Source: CAWUKT01 sp964352215 (GTDB taxonomy: Bacteria; Bacteroidota; Bacteroidia; J057; JADKCL01). Taken from it: a DNA stretch of 64,000 nt. The stretch spans positions 11,965 through 75,964 of the forward strand of contig CAYGRE010000023.1 in NCBI GenBank assembly GCA_964352215.1, written 5' to 3'. Numbering within the stretch: position 1 is the stretch's first letter; the number at the start of each line of letters is the position of its first letter. The notes below the pieces were generated by a model, which had not been told where the DNA came from, made no database searches, and saw only the letters and a list, made by a program, of their open reading frames with translations. Positions 8,941 through 18,220 of this stretch are shown here, one piece after another. The position numbers and the translations under genes were made by a program.

Positions 8941-8970
8941 AAAAAAAGCCCCGGCCTGGGCGGTCGGGAC
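8941..8970 (-). terminator. Second minus-strand terminator-like hairpin
   Basis: Arms 8948-8956 and 8962-8970 form a 9-bp GC-rich stem with one G-U and one mismatch. Seven T residues follow on the minus strand (8941-8947). No protein gene ends here, so it probably closes a short non-coding transcript. Confidence 0.55.
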
Positions 8971-9128
8971 TTGTGGTTTTTTTGGATCGTTGATCTTTCG
9001 AGGTCCGGCGGTATCAAGTAGACGGTGGTTGGTGAGACCGGACCCCTTTGTTGGATTCTGTGTTCAATGTAAGGTTCACAGATTAGATGCTGATCGGATA
9101 AGAAATCCACAAACTCAGGTCATATTTT
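8971..9128 (-). ncRNA. Candidate small structured RNA (minus strand)
   Basis: No convincing protein gene lies in this stretch. A 79-codon frame (8871-9110) needs a GTG start and reads straight through the terminator at 8941. The sequence contains an exact GGTCCGG/CCGGACC pair (9002-9008 with 9038-9044) on a 29-nt loop. It lies between two terminator hairpins: the one at 9140-9166 that ends the hydrolase transcript and the one at 8941-8970. That is the layout of an independent small RNA of about 160-190 nt. I do not recognise a known RNA family, and no exact promoter box was found. Confidence 0.25.
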
Positions 9129-9139
9129 TTTTAAAAAGC

Positions 9140-9166
9140 AAAGGATTCCCAAAATGAGAATCCTTT
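9140..9166 (-). terminator. Terminator of the metal-dependent hydrolase gene
   Basis: Perfect 9-bp stem (9140-9148 with 9158-9166, AAAGGATTC/GAATCCTTT) and a 9-nt loop. On the minus strand it is followed by GCTTTTT. It lies 20 bp after the stop of the hydrolase gene. Confidence 0.7.
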
Positions 9167-9185
9167 ATTCGCCTGAATAACAGGT

Positions 9186-9890
9186 CTAAGCCTTCCTGCC
9201 AATTGCACCATTTAATTCCAGCGTTTCCCCGATCTGGGGAAGCGTAAGTTTCACGCCTTGTGATGCAAATGTTTCCGTAGCTGCGGCATGGTCAATTTCG
9301 ATATAGGGGAAGGTGTCAAAATGGACACCGATCACCTTTTTACAATTTAAGTAATTGGCAGCGAGCGCAGCATCTTCATAGCCCATGGTAAAATTGTCGC
9401 CAACAGGGAGGATAACAAAATCAAAATCGAATTGACTTCCCCACCTTTTCATTTCATCCATCAAAGCTGTATCTCCTGCGAAATAGAATGTCTTTCCGGG
9501 CATTTCCAGAATAAATCCGGCGGCTGGTCCTGCATAAGACCCATCTGGGAAACTGGAACTGTGGGCCGCATTGACCATCTTGACTATTCCAAAATCAAAT
9601 ACCCATTTACCTCCCAGATTCATTGGATGTCCCTTCTCTATTCCTTGTTTGCCCAACCAGGTGATCACCTCAAAGGAAGCGATACAAGTAGCACCATTAT
9701 TTTTCGCAATTGGAACCGCATCTGCAATATGATCGCCATGTCCGTGGGTAATCAAAATATAATCGCATTCGATTTCATCGATATTGATCTTGGCAGCTTT
9801 GGGATTGCCAGAAATAAAGGGGTCGAACAGTACCTTAATGCCTTCTTCTTCGATGAGGAAGCAAGAATGGCCGTAATAAATGAATTTCAT
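9186..9890 (-). CDS. UPF0173-type metal-dependent hydrolase (metallo-beta-lactamase fold)
   Basis: 234 aa from ATG 9890, which gives the family N-terminus MKFIYYGHSCFLIEEEG; the longer frame to 9947 adds 19 unconserved residues. Metal-binding motif ITHGHGDHIADAV near residue 55 gives HxHxDH. Further ligands are in AHSSSFPDG, FAGDTALM and the C-terminal VIGVHFDTFP. This matches the YtkL/UlaG-like hydrolases, cytoplasmic and of undefined substrate. The gene ends at a clear terminator (9140-9166). Confidence 0.9.
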   Translation of the reverse strand: MKFIYYGHSCFLIEEEGIKVLFDPFISGNPKAAKINIDEIECDYILITHGHGDHIADAVPIAKNNGATCIASFEVITWLGKQGIEKGHPMNLGGKWVFDFGIVKMVNAAHSSSFPDGSYAGPAAGFILEMPGKTFYFAGDTALMDEMKRWGSQFDFDFVILPVGDNFTMGYEDAALAANYLNCKKVIGVHFDTFPYIEIDHAAATETFASQGVKLTLPQIGETLELNGAIGRKA

Positions 9891-9979
9891 ATCTTGTCTT
9901 ATAGATTCTGAGTCCGATAAGAGGAGAACAACATTCCCGGACGACACTAAAAATATTTAATTTTCTTGTAAAACGCGAC

Positions 9980-10447
9980 TTAGATAACCTTAAAAATGGT
10001 GAGCAATGAATACCCGACGAATCCTAAAAACGCGACTATTCCGAGGTAATATACCCTATTCAGGCGTCGGTATTCTTTTTTCCTGAGCCTCCATATTCCG
10101 ATTAGAAAAGGAATGCCCATGCACAAAAGGTAAAAGGGGATCTTAGGCAACCATTGACTCACAAAAAACTCGTTGATAGAGGAGTCTTTGTATGGCATGT
10201 TGCGTTCTACTCCACGTGCCATGAATTTGCTGTCCATATCGGCCGGGGTAAAACCATCCTGTACAGTCTGGAAGAATAGCAATTCGTTCTTGTATCCATA
10301 CCAATCCCGTTCAAATTGAGAATAGCCAAAAGCCAGAATGCCGATTACCAGCATCCAGTTGATGATCAAATCCAAAGGAGGTCTCCTTCGAATGTGTTCA
10401 TCCCCTGCAAAAGATTCATAAGGGTTTTCTGTCCTTCTGGTGCTCAT
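9980..10447 (-). CDS. Small integral membrane protein of unknown function
   Basis: 155 aa with three likely membrane segments: LIINWMLVIGILAFGYSQF near 28-46, FYLLCMGIPFLIGIW near 105-120 and YYLGIVAFLGFVGYSLLTIF at the C-terminus. The N-terminal 25 residues are charged and cytoplasmic in appearance; a ~55-residue loop follows the first segment. I do not recognise a family. It lies upstream of the hydrolase on the same strand, separated by 90 bp, and downstream of the P450 gene by 105 bp. Confidence 0.65.
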   Translation of the reverse strand: MSTRRTENPYESFAGDEHIRRRPPLDLIINWMLVIGILAFGYSQFERDWYGYKNELLFFQTVQDGFTPADMDSKFMARGVERNMPYKDSSINEFFVSQWLPKIPFYLLCMGIPFLIGIWRLRKKEYRRLNRVYYLGIVAFLGFVGYSLLTIFKVI

Positions 10448-10552
10448 GGAAATGGTTCCCAGTGGGTGGAAAAAAAATAAAAATGTACCTACATCGAGTT
10501 TCTGTTTACAAAGTTAAAAGAATCGTAGTCATAATTCATTGAGAACTGAAAT

Positions 10553-11953
10553 TCATTTGACATGCATCCTGATATGGGGACAACCTGTTGCAATGGCCTC
10601 TTCCATGACTTTGGGTGTCAGCAGGGAAGACAGCTCACGCCGCTTGTAGCGAATAATGGTTTCCTCAGGGTGAGAAGTACCCAGATTGCTGATTTGTTTC
10701 GGGTAGGGGGTGACCAATTCCAGCTCGAATTGCTGAAACAGCAATGCTACAATGGTCGCCATCTCATTGAGGGCGAAGTTCATGCCCGTACATTTGTGCA
10801 TTCCCCCTCCAAATCCTGTGATTGAATTTCGGGTGGACTTGTGTTCGGCGCGATCAGGAGAGAATCGGAGCGGATCATAACTATCGGGCTTGGAAAAGTA
10901 ATCGGCTCTTCTTTGAATTACACCCGTAGCCAGAATGACATAGCTATTCTTGGGGATGGTATAGCCACCTGCCTCCATCTTCTCATCGGTAACCCGCATA
11001 ATGATATCAGCGGAGGGCCTTAGCCGGGTGGTTTCATCGAGTGCCCACCGCAGGTAGGGAAGCCGGGCCAGGCTACGGGCCTCAATCTTCGAGCCATAGG
11101 GAAATTTTTCTTTCAACTCTGAGGTAACCAACTCCATATACCCTGGATTTTGCAGCAGCTGAATAACAGACCAGGCCGCCTGGCCAGCAGTTGTTTCATG
11201 CCCGGCAAAAAGAAGGCCCATCACCTGGCAGAGAGTCTGGTAGTCATTGGAAGTTGTACCGTCTGCATAAGGCGTGTTGAGGATGTCCTGTAAGACATCA
11301 TCGTATTGGTCGGGCTGTGCGCGTCGTTCCTTCAGGATGGGATCAAGAATACGGGCAATTTCTCGCTTTGCTTTGTTCCTGCGAAAGTTCTTCGGGAGTG
11401 GCAAAGAAGGAGGCAACATGGGATCAAGGGCACGGCCTATCGCATAGAAATTTTCCCAGAATTCCTCACCGATGCGCTCGTGCGTCTCATGCCCCATGAT
11501 ACACCGGCCCGCTACTTCCTGGGCGAGTCGTGCCATCTCATAAGAGACCTCCATCGTCCCTTCATCGTCCAGTTGATCCAGCCACAGTTGCACTGTATAG
11601 TTAAATACCTCCAGGTAAGTCGTCATTTTCTCCCTGGTAAAGGGAGCCATCAACATCGGGCGCTGGTTGAGGTAAGTCTCATGGTCCATGAACAAAGAAA
11701 TGTCCCCGATCGATTTACGGATGAAGTTATAGGGCTTGGCCATATTCAGTTTCTTATCCGTCTCTTTGAAAAAGAGGTCGGCCAAATCTCCATCTGCAAA
11801 TACGACTGCATTTTTATGGGCAAGACGAATGGAAAATATGGAACCCAACTCTTCGTAGCCACGCTTAAGGACTGCCTGGCGATCTTTTTGAAATTCGAGA
11901 AAATGACCTAGCAAAGGGAGAGAACGGCTTAAGACCGGTGGTTTCTTGAGCAT
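10553..11953 (-). CDS. Cytochrome P450, CYP51-like
   Basis: 466 aa from ATG 11953 (a longer frame reaches 11995). All P450 signatures are present: I-helix LLFAGHETTAGQAAWS (AGxxT), K-helix ExxR in DETTRLRP, and the heme-thiolate loop FGGGMHKCTG with Cys at about residue 388. The loop has Gly-Met-His instead of the usual Gly-x-His/Arg context but keeps F, G and C. The sequence around the heme loop (NFALNEMATIVALLF) and the absence of an N-terminal anchor recall CYP51/CYP120-like soluble bacterial P450s. The substrate is unknown (sterol, hopanoid, carotenoid or fatty acid possible). No redox partner gene is adjacent. Confidence 0.88.
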   Translation of the reverse strand: MLKKPPVLSRSLPLLGHFLEFQKDRQAVLKRGYEELGSIFSIRLAHKNAVVFADGDLADLFFKETDKKLNMAKPYNFIRKSIGDISLFMDHETYLNQRPMLMAPFTREKMTTYLEVFNYTVQLWLDQLDDEGTMEVSYEMARLAQEVAGRCIMGHETHERIGEEFWENFYAIGRALDPMLPPSLPLPKNFRRNKAKREIARILDPILKERRAQPDQYDDVLQDILNTPYADGTTSNDYQTLCQVMGLLFAGHETTAGQAAWSVIQLLQNPGYMELVTSELKEKFPYGSKIEARSLARLPYLRWALDETTRLRPSADIIMRVTDEKMEAGGYTIPKNSYVILATGVIQRRADYFSKPDSYDPLRFSPDRAEHKSTRNSITGFGGGMHKCTGMNFALNEMATIVALLFQQFELELVTPYPKQISNLGTSHPEETIIRYKRRELSSLLTPKVMEEAIATGCPHIRMHVK

Positions 11954-12073
11954 ATTAGTATTACCTGATTGTGGAAAATGTGCGTAAATATCCAATATCA
12001 GGTATCCTGGGGAAGATATCGACCGACTGGAAAGGCAGGGGTTCAGTCAAGGCATGCAGGACGTTCAGCTGGC

Positions 12074-13369
12074 TTAGCCGAGGTGCTTCTTGCGGTATTG
12101 GGATGGTGTCAGGCCAACATACTTTTTGAAAGTCATGTTGAAGGAGGACTTGGAATTAAAGCCGGCATCATGCGCGATGGCCAGCACGGTGAGGTGCTTG
12201 TATTTGGGGTTGAGTAAGCGTCCCTTCACCTCTTCCACCCGGTACTCATTGATCAGGGTATAAAAGTTTTTTTCCAATAACTCGTTGATGGTTTGCGTCA
12301 GGTGGTGCTGTGGGATGTCCAGGGCAAGGGCGATGTCCTGGATGGTCAGGTCACGACGCAAATAGGGCTGGTCTGTTTTCAGGTAGGTATGGAGCCTTTC
12401 AAGGTAGTTTTCCGCTTGCCGTGGGCGCAATCCGGAACGCGAATATTTTTTATTTTTCTTCTCGTCGTCATCTTCATCGTCGTCGTCCTCATCGTCGTCA
12501 AACTCATCAGCCTTGGTCCATTCATTTCCGTCTTTTTCATGGAAGTCCGCGCCGGGTTCTCCATCAGAGGAAGATGAATCATGTCCTGAACGGGGAGAGC
12601 CTTCCGGAGATGAATGCGTTTTTTCACTGTTCTTGTCCTCCAGGCTATCCACAAAACGATCGTCCAGACTTTGTGGCTTGTCTGCAAAGATCGCAGGCTG
12701 ACGGACCCCAAAGAAAGCAACACCATACCCAAAAATTGTAAGTCCCAGAAAAAGAGGAATCCCAGGATTCAGGGTCCCGGCACCGTTCAGTGTATTCACA
12801 GGAACAGATAAAATGGTGAGCAAAAGGGTCAGAGACAGAATAAATGCTGCCATCTGGACCCATCTCAAACTGATCCGGCCTGAGCTGTAAGAAAAGTAGT
12901 CTTTTATCTTCTGCTGATGCTTTCTCAAAACCAGAAAAGTCGCAAATAGATAGTAGACAAATGAGCTCAGGGTCGAAACCACGTAGATGATCATTTCCGG
13001 CTTAAACAGGTTCCCGGCCACAATATCTTCATCGACTGTATGGCTTTGGGTAACTGCAACCGCGGAAAAGACGGCAAAGGGCAGGATGTGCAACCCGTCT
13101 TCAAAGACGAAATGCTTTTTCATGCCGGTGAGAAACCGGACATAGAGCAAAAGGAAGGGACCGATAGTGAAAAAGAATGGGAACAATTGCATGCGGCTCC
13201 AGAAAGTCTCCGGATTCTGGGCTTTGGCCAATGTTAGGCCCATAAAGAGACACATGAGAAGCAACCAAATTCCAATGGTTGCATCTCCAAGGTGACGCCG
13301 GGGCTTCGTAAAGATAAGCAGCGCCGCGAAGAGGAATTGCGATATGCCGATGTAGAGTATAGGCTCCAT
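12074..13369 (-). CDS. Membrane-anchored AraC-family transcription regulator
   Basis: 431 aa from ATG 13369 (MEPILYIGISQFLFAALLIF); 39 more codons upstream are open but look non-coding. The N-terminal ~230 residues form about seven hydrophobic segments. Next comes a Ser/Asp/Glu-rich linker with a nearly pure acidic tract (about 13 of 15 residues D/E), then a C-terminal AraC DNA-binding domain of about 105 residues. Its two helix-turn-helices are recognisable in LTIQDIALALDIPQHHLTQTI and LAIAHDAGFNSKSSFNMTFKKYVGLTPSQYR. Such 7TM-AraC proteins are common in Bacteroidota and are thought to sense a membrane or periplasmic signal. It lies directly upstream of the P450 gene, a possible target. Confidence 0.82.
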   Translation of the reverse strand: MEPILYIGISQFLFAALLIFTKPRRHLGDATIGIWLLLMCLFMGLTLAKAQNPETFWSRMQLFPFFFTIGPFLLLYVRFLTGMKKHFVFEDGLHILPFAVFSAVAVTQSHTVDEDIVAGNLFKPEMIIYVVSTLSSFVYYLFATFLVLRKHQQKIKDYFSYSSGRISLRWVQMAAFILSLTLLLTILSVPVNTLNGAGTLNPGIPLFLGLTIFGYGVAFFGVRQPAIFADKPQSLDDRFVDSLEDKNSEKTHSSPEGSPRSGHDSSSSDGEPGADFHEKDGNEWTKADEFDDDEDDDDEDDDEKKNKKYSRSGLRPRQAENYLERLHTYLKTDQPYLRRDLTIQDIALALDIPQHHLTQTINELLEKNFYTLINEYRVEEVKGRLLNPKYKHLTVLAIAHDAGFNSKSSFNMTFKKYVGLTPSQYRKKHLG

Positions 13370-13500
13370 GATCCTTGATGCTAATTTAGGCATAGCTGCC
13401 TTTTGGACCGAATCGGAAGAGTATTTATTTAAATGGCTATTGATCAGGGAATTAAGGGTGTCCGCCAAAGAGTTTGGACAACACATCCTCCACTAAAAGC

Positions 13501-13535
13501 ACTGCGGCCACTTCTTTTTAAGAAGCGGCCGCAGT
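13501..13535 (-). terminator. Long hairpin downstream of gcvP
   Basis: Arms 13501-13509 and 13527-13535 (ACTGCGGCC/GGCCGCAGT) extend, after one mismatch, into CTTCTT/AAGAAG, giving 15 pairs with a 3-nt loop. The minus strand then reads GCTTTTA. A second short hairpin (TTCGGGA/TCCCGAA, about 13543-13567) lies between it and the gcvP stop. Confidence 0.6.
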
Positions 13536-13572
13536 AAATAGTTCTTCGGGAATGCTTTCTCCCGAAACAGTA

Positions 13573-16458
13573 TCAATCAGCGTACATCTCCATTGGTGGA
13601 CATGTACACACCAGGTTTCTGTCTCCGTATGAATCGTCGATCCTGGCTACCGCCGGCCAGAACTTATCCCTGCGTAAGTAGGGGAGTGGGAAAGCAGCAG
13701 CCTCACGGTCATACTTATGGTCCCACTCATCGTTGATGATCTCAGTCATGGTATGGGGTGCATTCAGGATGACATTGTCTTGCATATCCGCAAGGCCGAT
13801 TGCGATATCCTGGATTTCTCTGCGAATACTGATCATGGCATCTGCAAACCGATCCAGTTCAGCTTTGGATTCGCTTTCGGTAGGTTCAATCATCATGGTT
13901 CCAGCTACCGGAAAACTTACCGTGGGGGCATGGAATCCATAGTCAATCAGGCGCTTGGCAATATCGGCTGCCTCAATCCCATTCTTCTTGAAGGACCGTA
14001 GATCAATGATAAATTCATGCGCTACCCGGCCATTTTCTCCTACATAGAGGACATCATAGTCATTTTCCAAACGCGTCTTTAGATAATTCGCATTGAGGAT
14101 CGCGACCTTGGTGGAATCAGTCATCCCGTTTGGTCCAAGCATCCGGATATATCCATAGCTGATGAGGAGGATGAGCGCACTGCCCCAGGGAGCAGCCGAA
14201 ACCGCAGAAATGGCTTTTTCTCCTCCAACCTTGGCATAGATATGCCCGGGAAGGTAAGGGGCCAATTTGTCATTGACACAGATGGGCCCCATGCCTGGTC
14301 CACCTCCACCATGCGGAATGGCAAAAGTCTTGTGCAGGTTAAGGTGACATACGTCAGCACCAATATTGGCCGGTGAAGTAAGTCCTACCTGAGCATTCAT
14401 ATTGGCACCGTCCATGTAGACAAGCCCACCATTCTCGTGCACGATATTGCAAATCTCACGGATAGCAGCTTCGAATACCCCGTGGGTGGATGGATAGGTG
14501 ACCATCAATCCAGCCAGTTCATCCTTGTACTGAATGGCCTTTTCACGGAGTGCTTCCACCTCGATATTTCCCAATGCATCACAAGGCGTAACCACGACCT
14601 TCATACCAGCCATCACCGCAGAAGCGGGATTGGTACCATGCGCCGAAGATGGAATCAGTACGACATTGCGATGGGCTTCATCGCGATCCAGGTGATAGGC
14701 GCGGATCGTCATGAGGCCAGCATATTCTCCCTGGGCTCCTGAATTGGGCTGCAGAGAAGTTGCCGTGAAACCGGTTACCTCATTGAGGTACTGCTCCAAA
14801 CCTGTAACCATTTCAATATACCCCTTCGCTTGGTCGATCGGGGCAAAGGGGTGCATGTTGGCAAATTCAGGCCAGGTGATAGGCATCAATTCTGCAGCTG
14901 CATTCAGCTTCATGGTGCAGGATCCCAGTGGGATCATGGATGAAGTAAGGGAAAGATCCCGGTTCTCCAACCGCTTGGTGTAGCGCATCATCTCGGATTC
15001 ACTCCGATATGAATTGAATACCTGGTGCTGCAGATAAGGGGTATTGCGTGCGATGAATTCCGGGTAGCTGAGGTCGAGGTCGTTGACCTTGGACAGCAGG
15101 GTCCCAGAAACATAGGACTTGCCACTGACTGCTGCAAAAGCAGCCAACAATTGATCCACCTCCGCAAAGGTGGTAGTTTCATCCACAGAGATGCCCACCT
15201 CAGTATCGCTGATGTAGCGAATATTGATTTGGTCTTCCTCAAGGCGATTCCGCAGCAGGTTTATATCGACGTCACCAACTGAGATACAGAGGGTGTCGAA
15301 ATAGTGCTTGTTGATTTGTTGAAAGCCAAGTCCTTCCAGTTCTCGGGCCACTGACATAGCCACGGCATGCACCCGTTGGGCGATTTCCTTCAGGCCATCA
15401 GGCCCGTGGTAAACACCATACATCCCGGCCATAATGGCCAGCAGCGCCTGCGCCGTACAGATATTCGAAGTGGCTTTCTCCCGCTTGATATGCTGCTCAC
15501 GCGTCTGCAAAGCCATCCGCAAGCCAGGGTTGCCCTTCCGGTCCTTGGAGACACCAATGATCCGCCCGGGAATCTGACGCTTGAATTGGTCGATGCAAGC
15601 AAAAAAACCGGCGTGAGGACCTCCGAAGCCCATCGGGACCCCGAACCGCTGGGTATTGCCAACTACAATGTCAGCTCCCAACTCTCCAGGAGCCTTCAGA
15701 ACACACAGAGCCAACAAGTCGCTCGCTACCACCACATAAGCCCCAGCTTCTTTGGCTTTGGCAATGGTGGCACTCAGGTCGAGAATCTCCCCTTTTTGAC
15801 CGGGGTATTGGAGCAGCACCCCAAAAGTCTTCTCATCAGGCTCAATAGATTCGGTGACGACCACCTCAATGTCAAGCGGTTGAGCTCTGGTATACAACAG
15901 TTGAAGCGTCTGCGGAAACACCTGGTCAGAGACCAGAAACTTATTGATCGCTTCGCCCTTGTTGCGTTTGTTCTTGTCAGCGAAGATCATCGTCATCGCC
16001 TCCGCAGCGGCAGTTGCCTCATCCAGCAGAGAGGCATTGGCCAATTCCATGCCCGTCAGGTCGCTGACCATCGTCTGGAAATTCAGCAAGGCTTCCAGGC
16101 GGCCCTGGGCAATCTCAGCCTGGTAGGGCGTATACTGGGTATACCAACCCGGATTCTCAAGGATATTGCGCTGAATGACAGCGGGAATCTCAGTACCATA
16201 GTACCCTTGGCCCAGGAAATTGGTAAAAACCTGGTTTTGCTGAGACATTTGCTTCAACATTTTCAGGTACTGGTATTCCGTAAGCGCAGCAGGAGTTTGC
16301 AGCGGACGCTCGTTGCGGATAGCAGCAGGGACGGTCTGGTCAATCAATTCATCCAGTGAATCCGCACCTATGGTCTTCAGCATCGCTGCCCGATTATCTC
16401 CGTGTGGCCCGATATGACGGCCAACAAAGCGATCTGTAGAAAAGAGATTGATGTTCAT
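13573..16458 (-). CDS. gcvP: Glycine dehydrogenase (decarboxylating), P-protein of the glycine cleavage system
   Basis: 961 aa from ATG 16458 (GTG 16464 also possible), the full length of a fused P-protein. It decarboxylates glycine with pyridoxal phosphate and passes aminomethyl to the lipoyl H-protein. Seen: N-terminal FVGRHIGPHGDNRAAML, the inactive-half motif GPHAGFFACIDQFKRQIPGR, and the active-site PLP-lysine motif NLHKTFAIPHGGGGPGMGP. SAHGTNPASAVMAGM and a C-terminal VSFPVAGTMMIEPTESES are also present. gcvT and gcvH are not in the window. glyA, working on the same glycine/one-carbon pool, lies 6.4 kb away on the same strand. Confidence 0.97.
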   Translation of the reverse strand: MNINLFSTDRFVGRHIGPHGDNRAAMLKTIGADSLDELIDQTVPAAIRNERPLQTPAALTEYQYLKMLKQMSQQNQVFTNFLGQGYYGTEIPAVIQRNILENPGWYTQYTPYQAEIAQGRLEALLNFQTMVSDLTGMELANASLLDEATAAAEAMTMIFADKNKRNKGEAINKFLVSDQVFPQTLQLLYTRAQPLDIEVVVTESIEPDEKTFGVLLQYPGQKGEILDLSATIAKAKEAGAYVVVASDLLALCVLKAPGELGADIVVGNTQRFGVPMGFGGPHAGFFACIDQFKRQIPGRIIGVSKDRKGNPGLRMALQTREQHIKREKATSNICTAQALLAIMAGMYGVYHGPDGLKEIAQRVHAVAMSVARELEGLGFQQINKHYFDTLCISVGDVDINLLRNRLEEDQINIRYISDTEVGISVDETTTFAEVDQLLAAFAAVSGKSYVSGTLLSKVNDLDLSYPEFIARNTPYLQHQVFNSYRSESEMMRYTKRLENRDLSLTSSMIPLGSCTMKLNAAAELMPITWPEFANMHPFAPIDQAKGYIEMVTGLEQYLNEVTGFTATSLQPNSGAQGEYAGLMTIRAYHLDRDEAHRNVVLIPSSAHGTNPASAVMAGMKVVVTPCDALGNIEVEALREKAIQYKDELAGLMVTYPSTHGVFEAAIREICNIVHENGGLVYMDGANMNAQVGLTSPANIGADVCHLNLHKTFAIPHGGGGPGMGPICVNDKLAPYLPGHIYAKVGGEKAISAVSAAPWGSALILLISYGYIRMLGPNGMTDSTKVAILNANYLKTRLENDYDVLYVGENGRVAHEFIIDLRSFKKNGIEAADIAKRLIDYGFHAPTVSFPVAGTMMIEPTESESKAELDRFADAMISIRREIQDIAIGLADMQDNVILNAPHTMTEIINDEWDHKYDREAAAFPLPYLRRDKFWPAVARIDDSYGDRNLVCTCPPMEMYAD

Positions 16459-16549
16459 GCGCACCTTTTTATGATCTGGACTAGCAGTTGTTAGTGTGTA
16501 AATTTAAAGCAAATTAAAGGAGAAATGTTTACCCTTTTCTGCCCATTGT

Positions 16550-18220
16550 TTATTGCCCCCCGCCTTTGTCAACCTCAAGTCGTTTTTCCCGGTTAGCGAC
16601 TTCCCATGCCGTTCCGAAAATCAGCTTCGAAACCAGGGCTGATTTGTTGAAATCAATTTTTTCAATAGTGTCGGTGGCTTTGTGGTAGTCTTCGTGGACA
16701 CCGGAGAAATAGAAGATGCAGGGGATATCTTTCTTAGCGAAGTTGTAGTGATCTGAGCGGTAATAATAACGGTTGGGATCCTCTTTGGTATTGTAGCGAT
16801 AATCCAACTCGAGGGAGCCCAAAAGATTGTTGGCAATCTCATTCGCCTGATGGAGTTCCGTACTCAACATATCAGAACCGATGACATAGATATAATTTCC
16901 CAATTCGTGGAGATCATCCGTCCGGCCGATCATGTCGACATTCAGATTACAAACGGTATTTTCAAGGTCATAAACAGGATGGTCAGAATAGTACCTGGAT
17001 CCCAGAAGCCCTTTCTCCTCCCCGGAAACCGGCATGAACAATATACTGCGACGCGGACGGTACCCGTCTTCAGTGGCTTTGACAAAAGCCTCCGCAATCT
17101 CCAGAATCGCAACCGTACCGGTTCCATCATCATCGGCCCCGTTGAAGACCACACCATCGCGCACCCCAAGGTGGTCGTAGTGTGCAGTCAACACAATAAC
17201 CTCGTCCTTCTTGTCCGTACCCTCAAGGAATCCCAGCACATTCTCAGCGATAACCACTTCCTGGTTTGTATCCACATAAAGATCAAAGCCATATTTGCTG
17301 AAATTCACGGGCTGAACCTTTGGGGAATCGGCCAGGTCTTCTTTCAACTGTGCGACGTTGACTTTAGATTTTTTCCCAAGTTGTTGGAAAGTTTTCACGG
17401 GTATGAACACAACCGGGATTCTCTTTTGTTCCAAATATTTCAGGTTGAGGCTGGCTCCCTCCATCATGTGGGTCAGCCATTTGCTCTTGCTGTAAGTTTC
17501 AAAGTCCTCGTCCTTTATCACCACAACCATGGCTTTAGCACCAGCTTTCCGCAAGAATTCTTCTTTGTCATTCAGTGAATACCCGTCCTTGTCTTCCGGG
17601 TTGCTTACCACAGATTTACCATCTTTTTCAGGCTGTCCACCCAGGACCACGACCGCCTTACCCTTCAAATCCAGGCCTTCAAGGTTGTTGTAAGAAGCGT
17701 CTTCGATTCCATACCCTGCAAATACAAGATCACTCTTTTGGTTTTCGGTAAAATCACCCTTGCTGAAGAAGATAAACCCATCTGCAAATTGCTCACGATT
17801 CTTCCCGTCAAAACTTACTTCAACCTTATTGACCGTAGTGGTAGTCAATTCATATTCCTGAATCCAGGAGTCACCATTTCCAGGCTGCAATCCCATTTTT
17901 TGGAATTGGGTGACCAGGTAGCGCATGGCAAGTTTCTGGCCTCTTTGAGCGGTTTCCCGTCCTTCCAGTTCATCAGAAGCGATGAAATTCAAGTGCGCTT
18001 CCAGGTCTGATGCGGTGATGGTTTCCGCATATTTGACCATGTCCGTACCAGTCGGGAATCCTTCCGGCATGACTTTGACCCCGGAGATGAGCTCCCGTTC
18101 CTTCTTAAAGGCATTGATCAGGTCTTCTTTGGGTTGAGGATTCTGAGCGAAGGAAATTGCTGGGACCAGGAGCCAGACCAGCAGGGCGAAAGACTTTGTA
18201 TAATTGCACATAGAAAGCAT
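16550..18220 (-). CDS. Secreted M28-family zinc aminopeptidase with PA domain
   Basis: 556 aa with a signal peptide (SFALLVWLLVPAISFAQ, cleavage near residue 25). A PA-like insert (about 150-290: DLVFAGYGIE, LKGKAVVVLGG, AKAMVVVI) precedes the M28 catalytic core. Metal ligands and catalytic residues are in TAHYDHLG (~345), NGADDDGTG (~363), VSGEEKGLLGS (Glu401/402), NVDMIGR (~429) and EDYHKATDT near the C-terminus, so the enzyme looks intact. It is periplasmic or outer-membrane associated and removes N-terminal residues from peptides. The start overlaps the rpiB stop in TGATG, suggesting coupled translation. Confidence 0.9.
   Translation of the reverse strand: MLSMCNYTKSFALLVWLLVPAISFAQNPQPKEDLINAFKKERELISGVKVMPEGFPTGTDMVKYAETITASDLEAHLNFIASDELEGRETAQRGQKLAMRYLVTQFQKMGLQPGNGDSWIQEYELTTTTVNKVEVSFDGKNREQFADGFIFFSKGDFTENQKSDLVFAGYGIEDASYNNLEGLDLKGKAVVVLGGQPEKDGKSVVSNPEDKDGYSLNDKEEFLRKAGAKAMVVVIKDEDFETYSKSKWLTHMMEGASLNLKYLEQKRIPVVFIPVKTFQQLGKKSKVNVAQLKEDLADSPKVQPVNFSKYGFDLYVDTNQEVVIAENVLGFLEGTDKKDEVIVLTAHYDHLGVRDGVVFNGADDDGTGTVAILEIAEAFVKATEDGYRPRRSILFMPVSGEEKGLLGSRYYSDHPVYDLENTVCNLNVDMIGRTDDLHELGNYIYVIGSDMLSTELHQANEIANNLLGSLELDYRYNTKEDPNRYYYRSDHYNFAKKDIPCIFYFSGVHEDYHKATDTIEKIDFNKSALVSKLIFGTAWEVANREKRLEVDKGGGQ

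Noticed and set aside
8871..9110. 79-codon minus-strand ORF in the 8.6-9.2 kb gap
   Set aside because: Needs a GTG start and reads through a GC-rich hairpin with a T7 run; no protein-like composition. Treated as part of a possible RNA region instead.
12293..12741. Plus-strand frames opposite the AraC-type regulator
   Set aside because: They come from the acidic GAT/GAC-rich linker read backwards (Val/Ile/Arg/His runs) and carry no motif.
15367..16359. Long plus-strand frame (330 codons) opposite gcvP
   Set aside because: Shadow of the highly conserved gcvP coding strand; no family motif and composition typical of an antisense frame.
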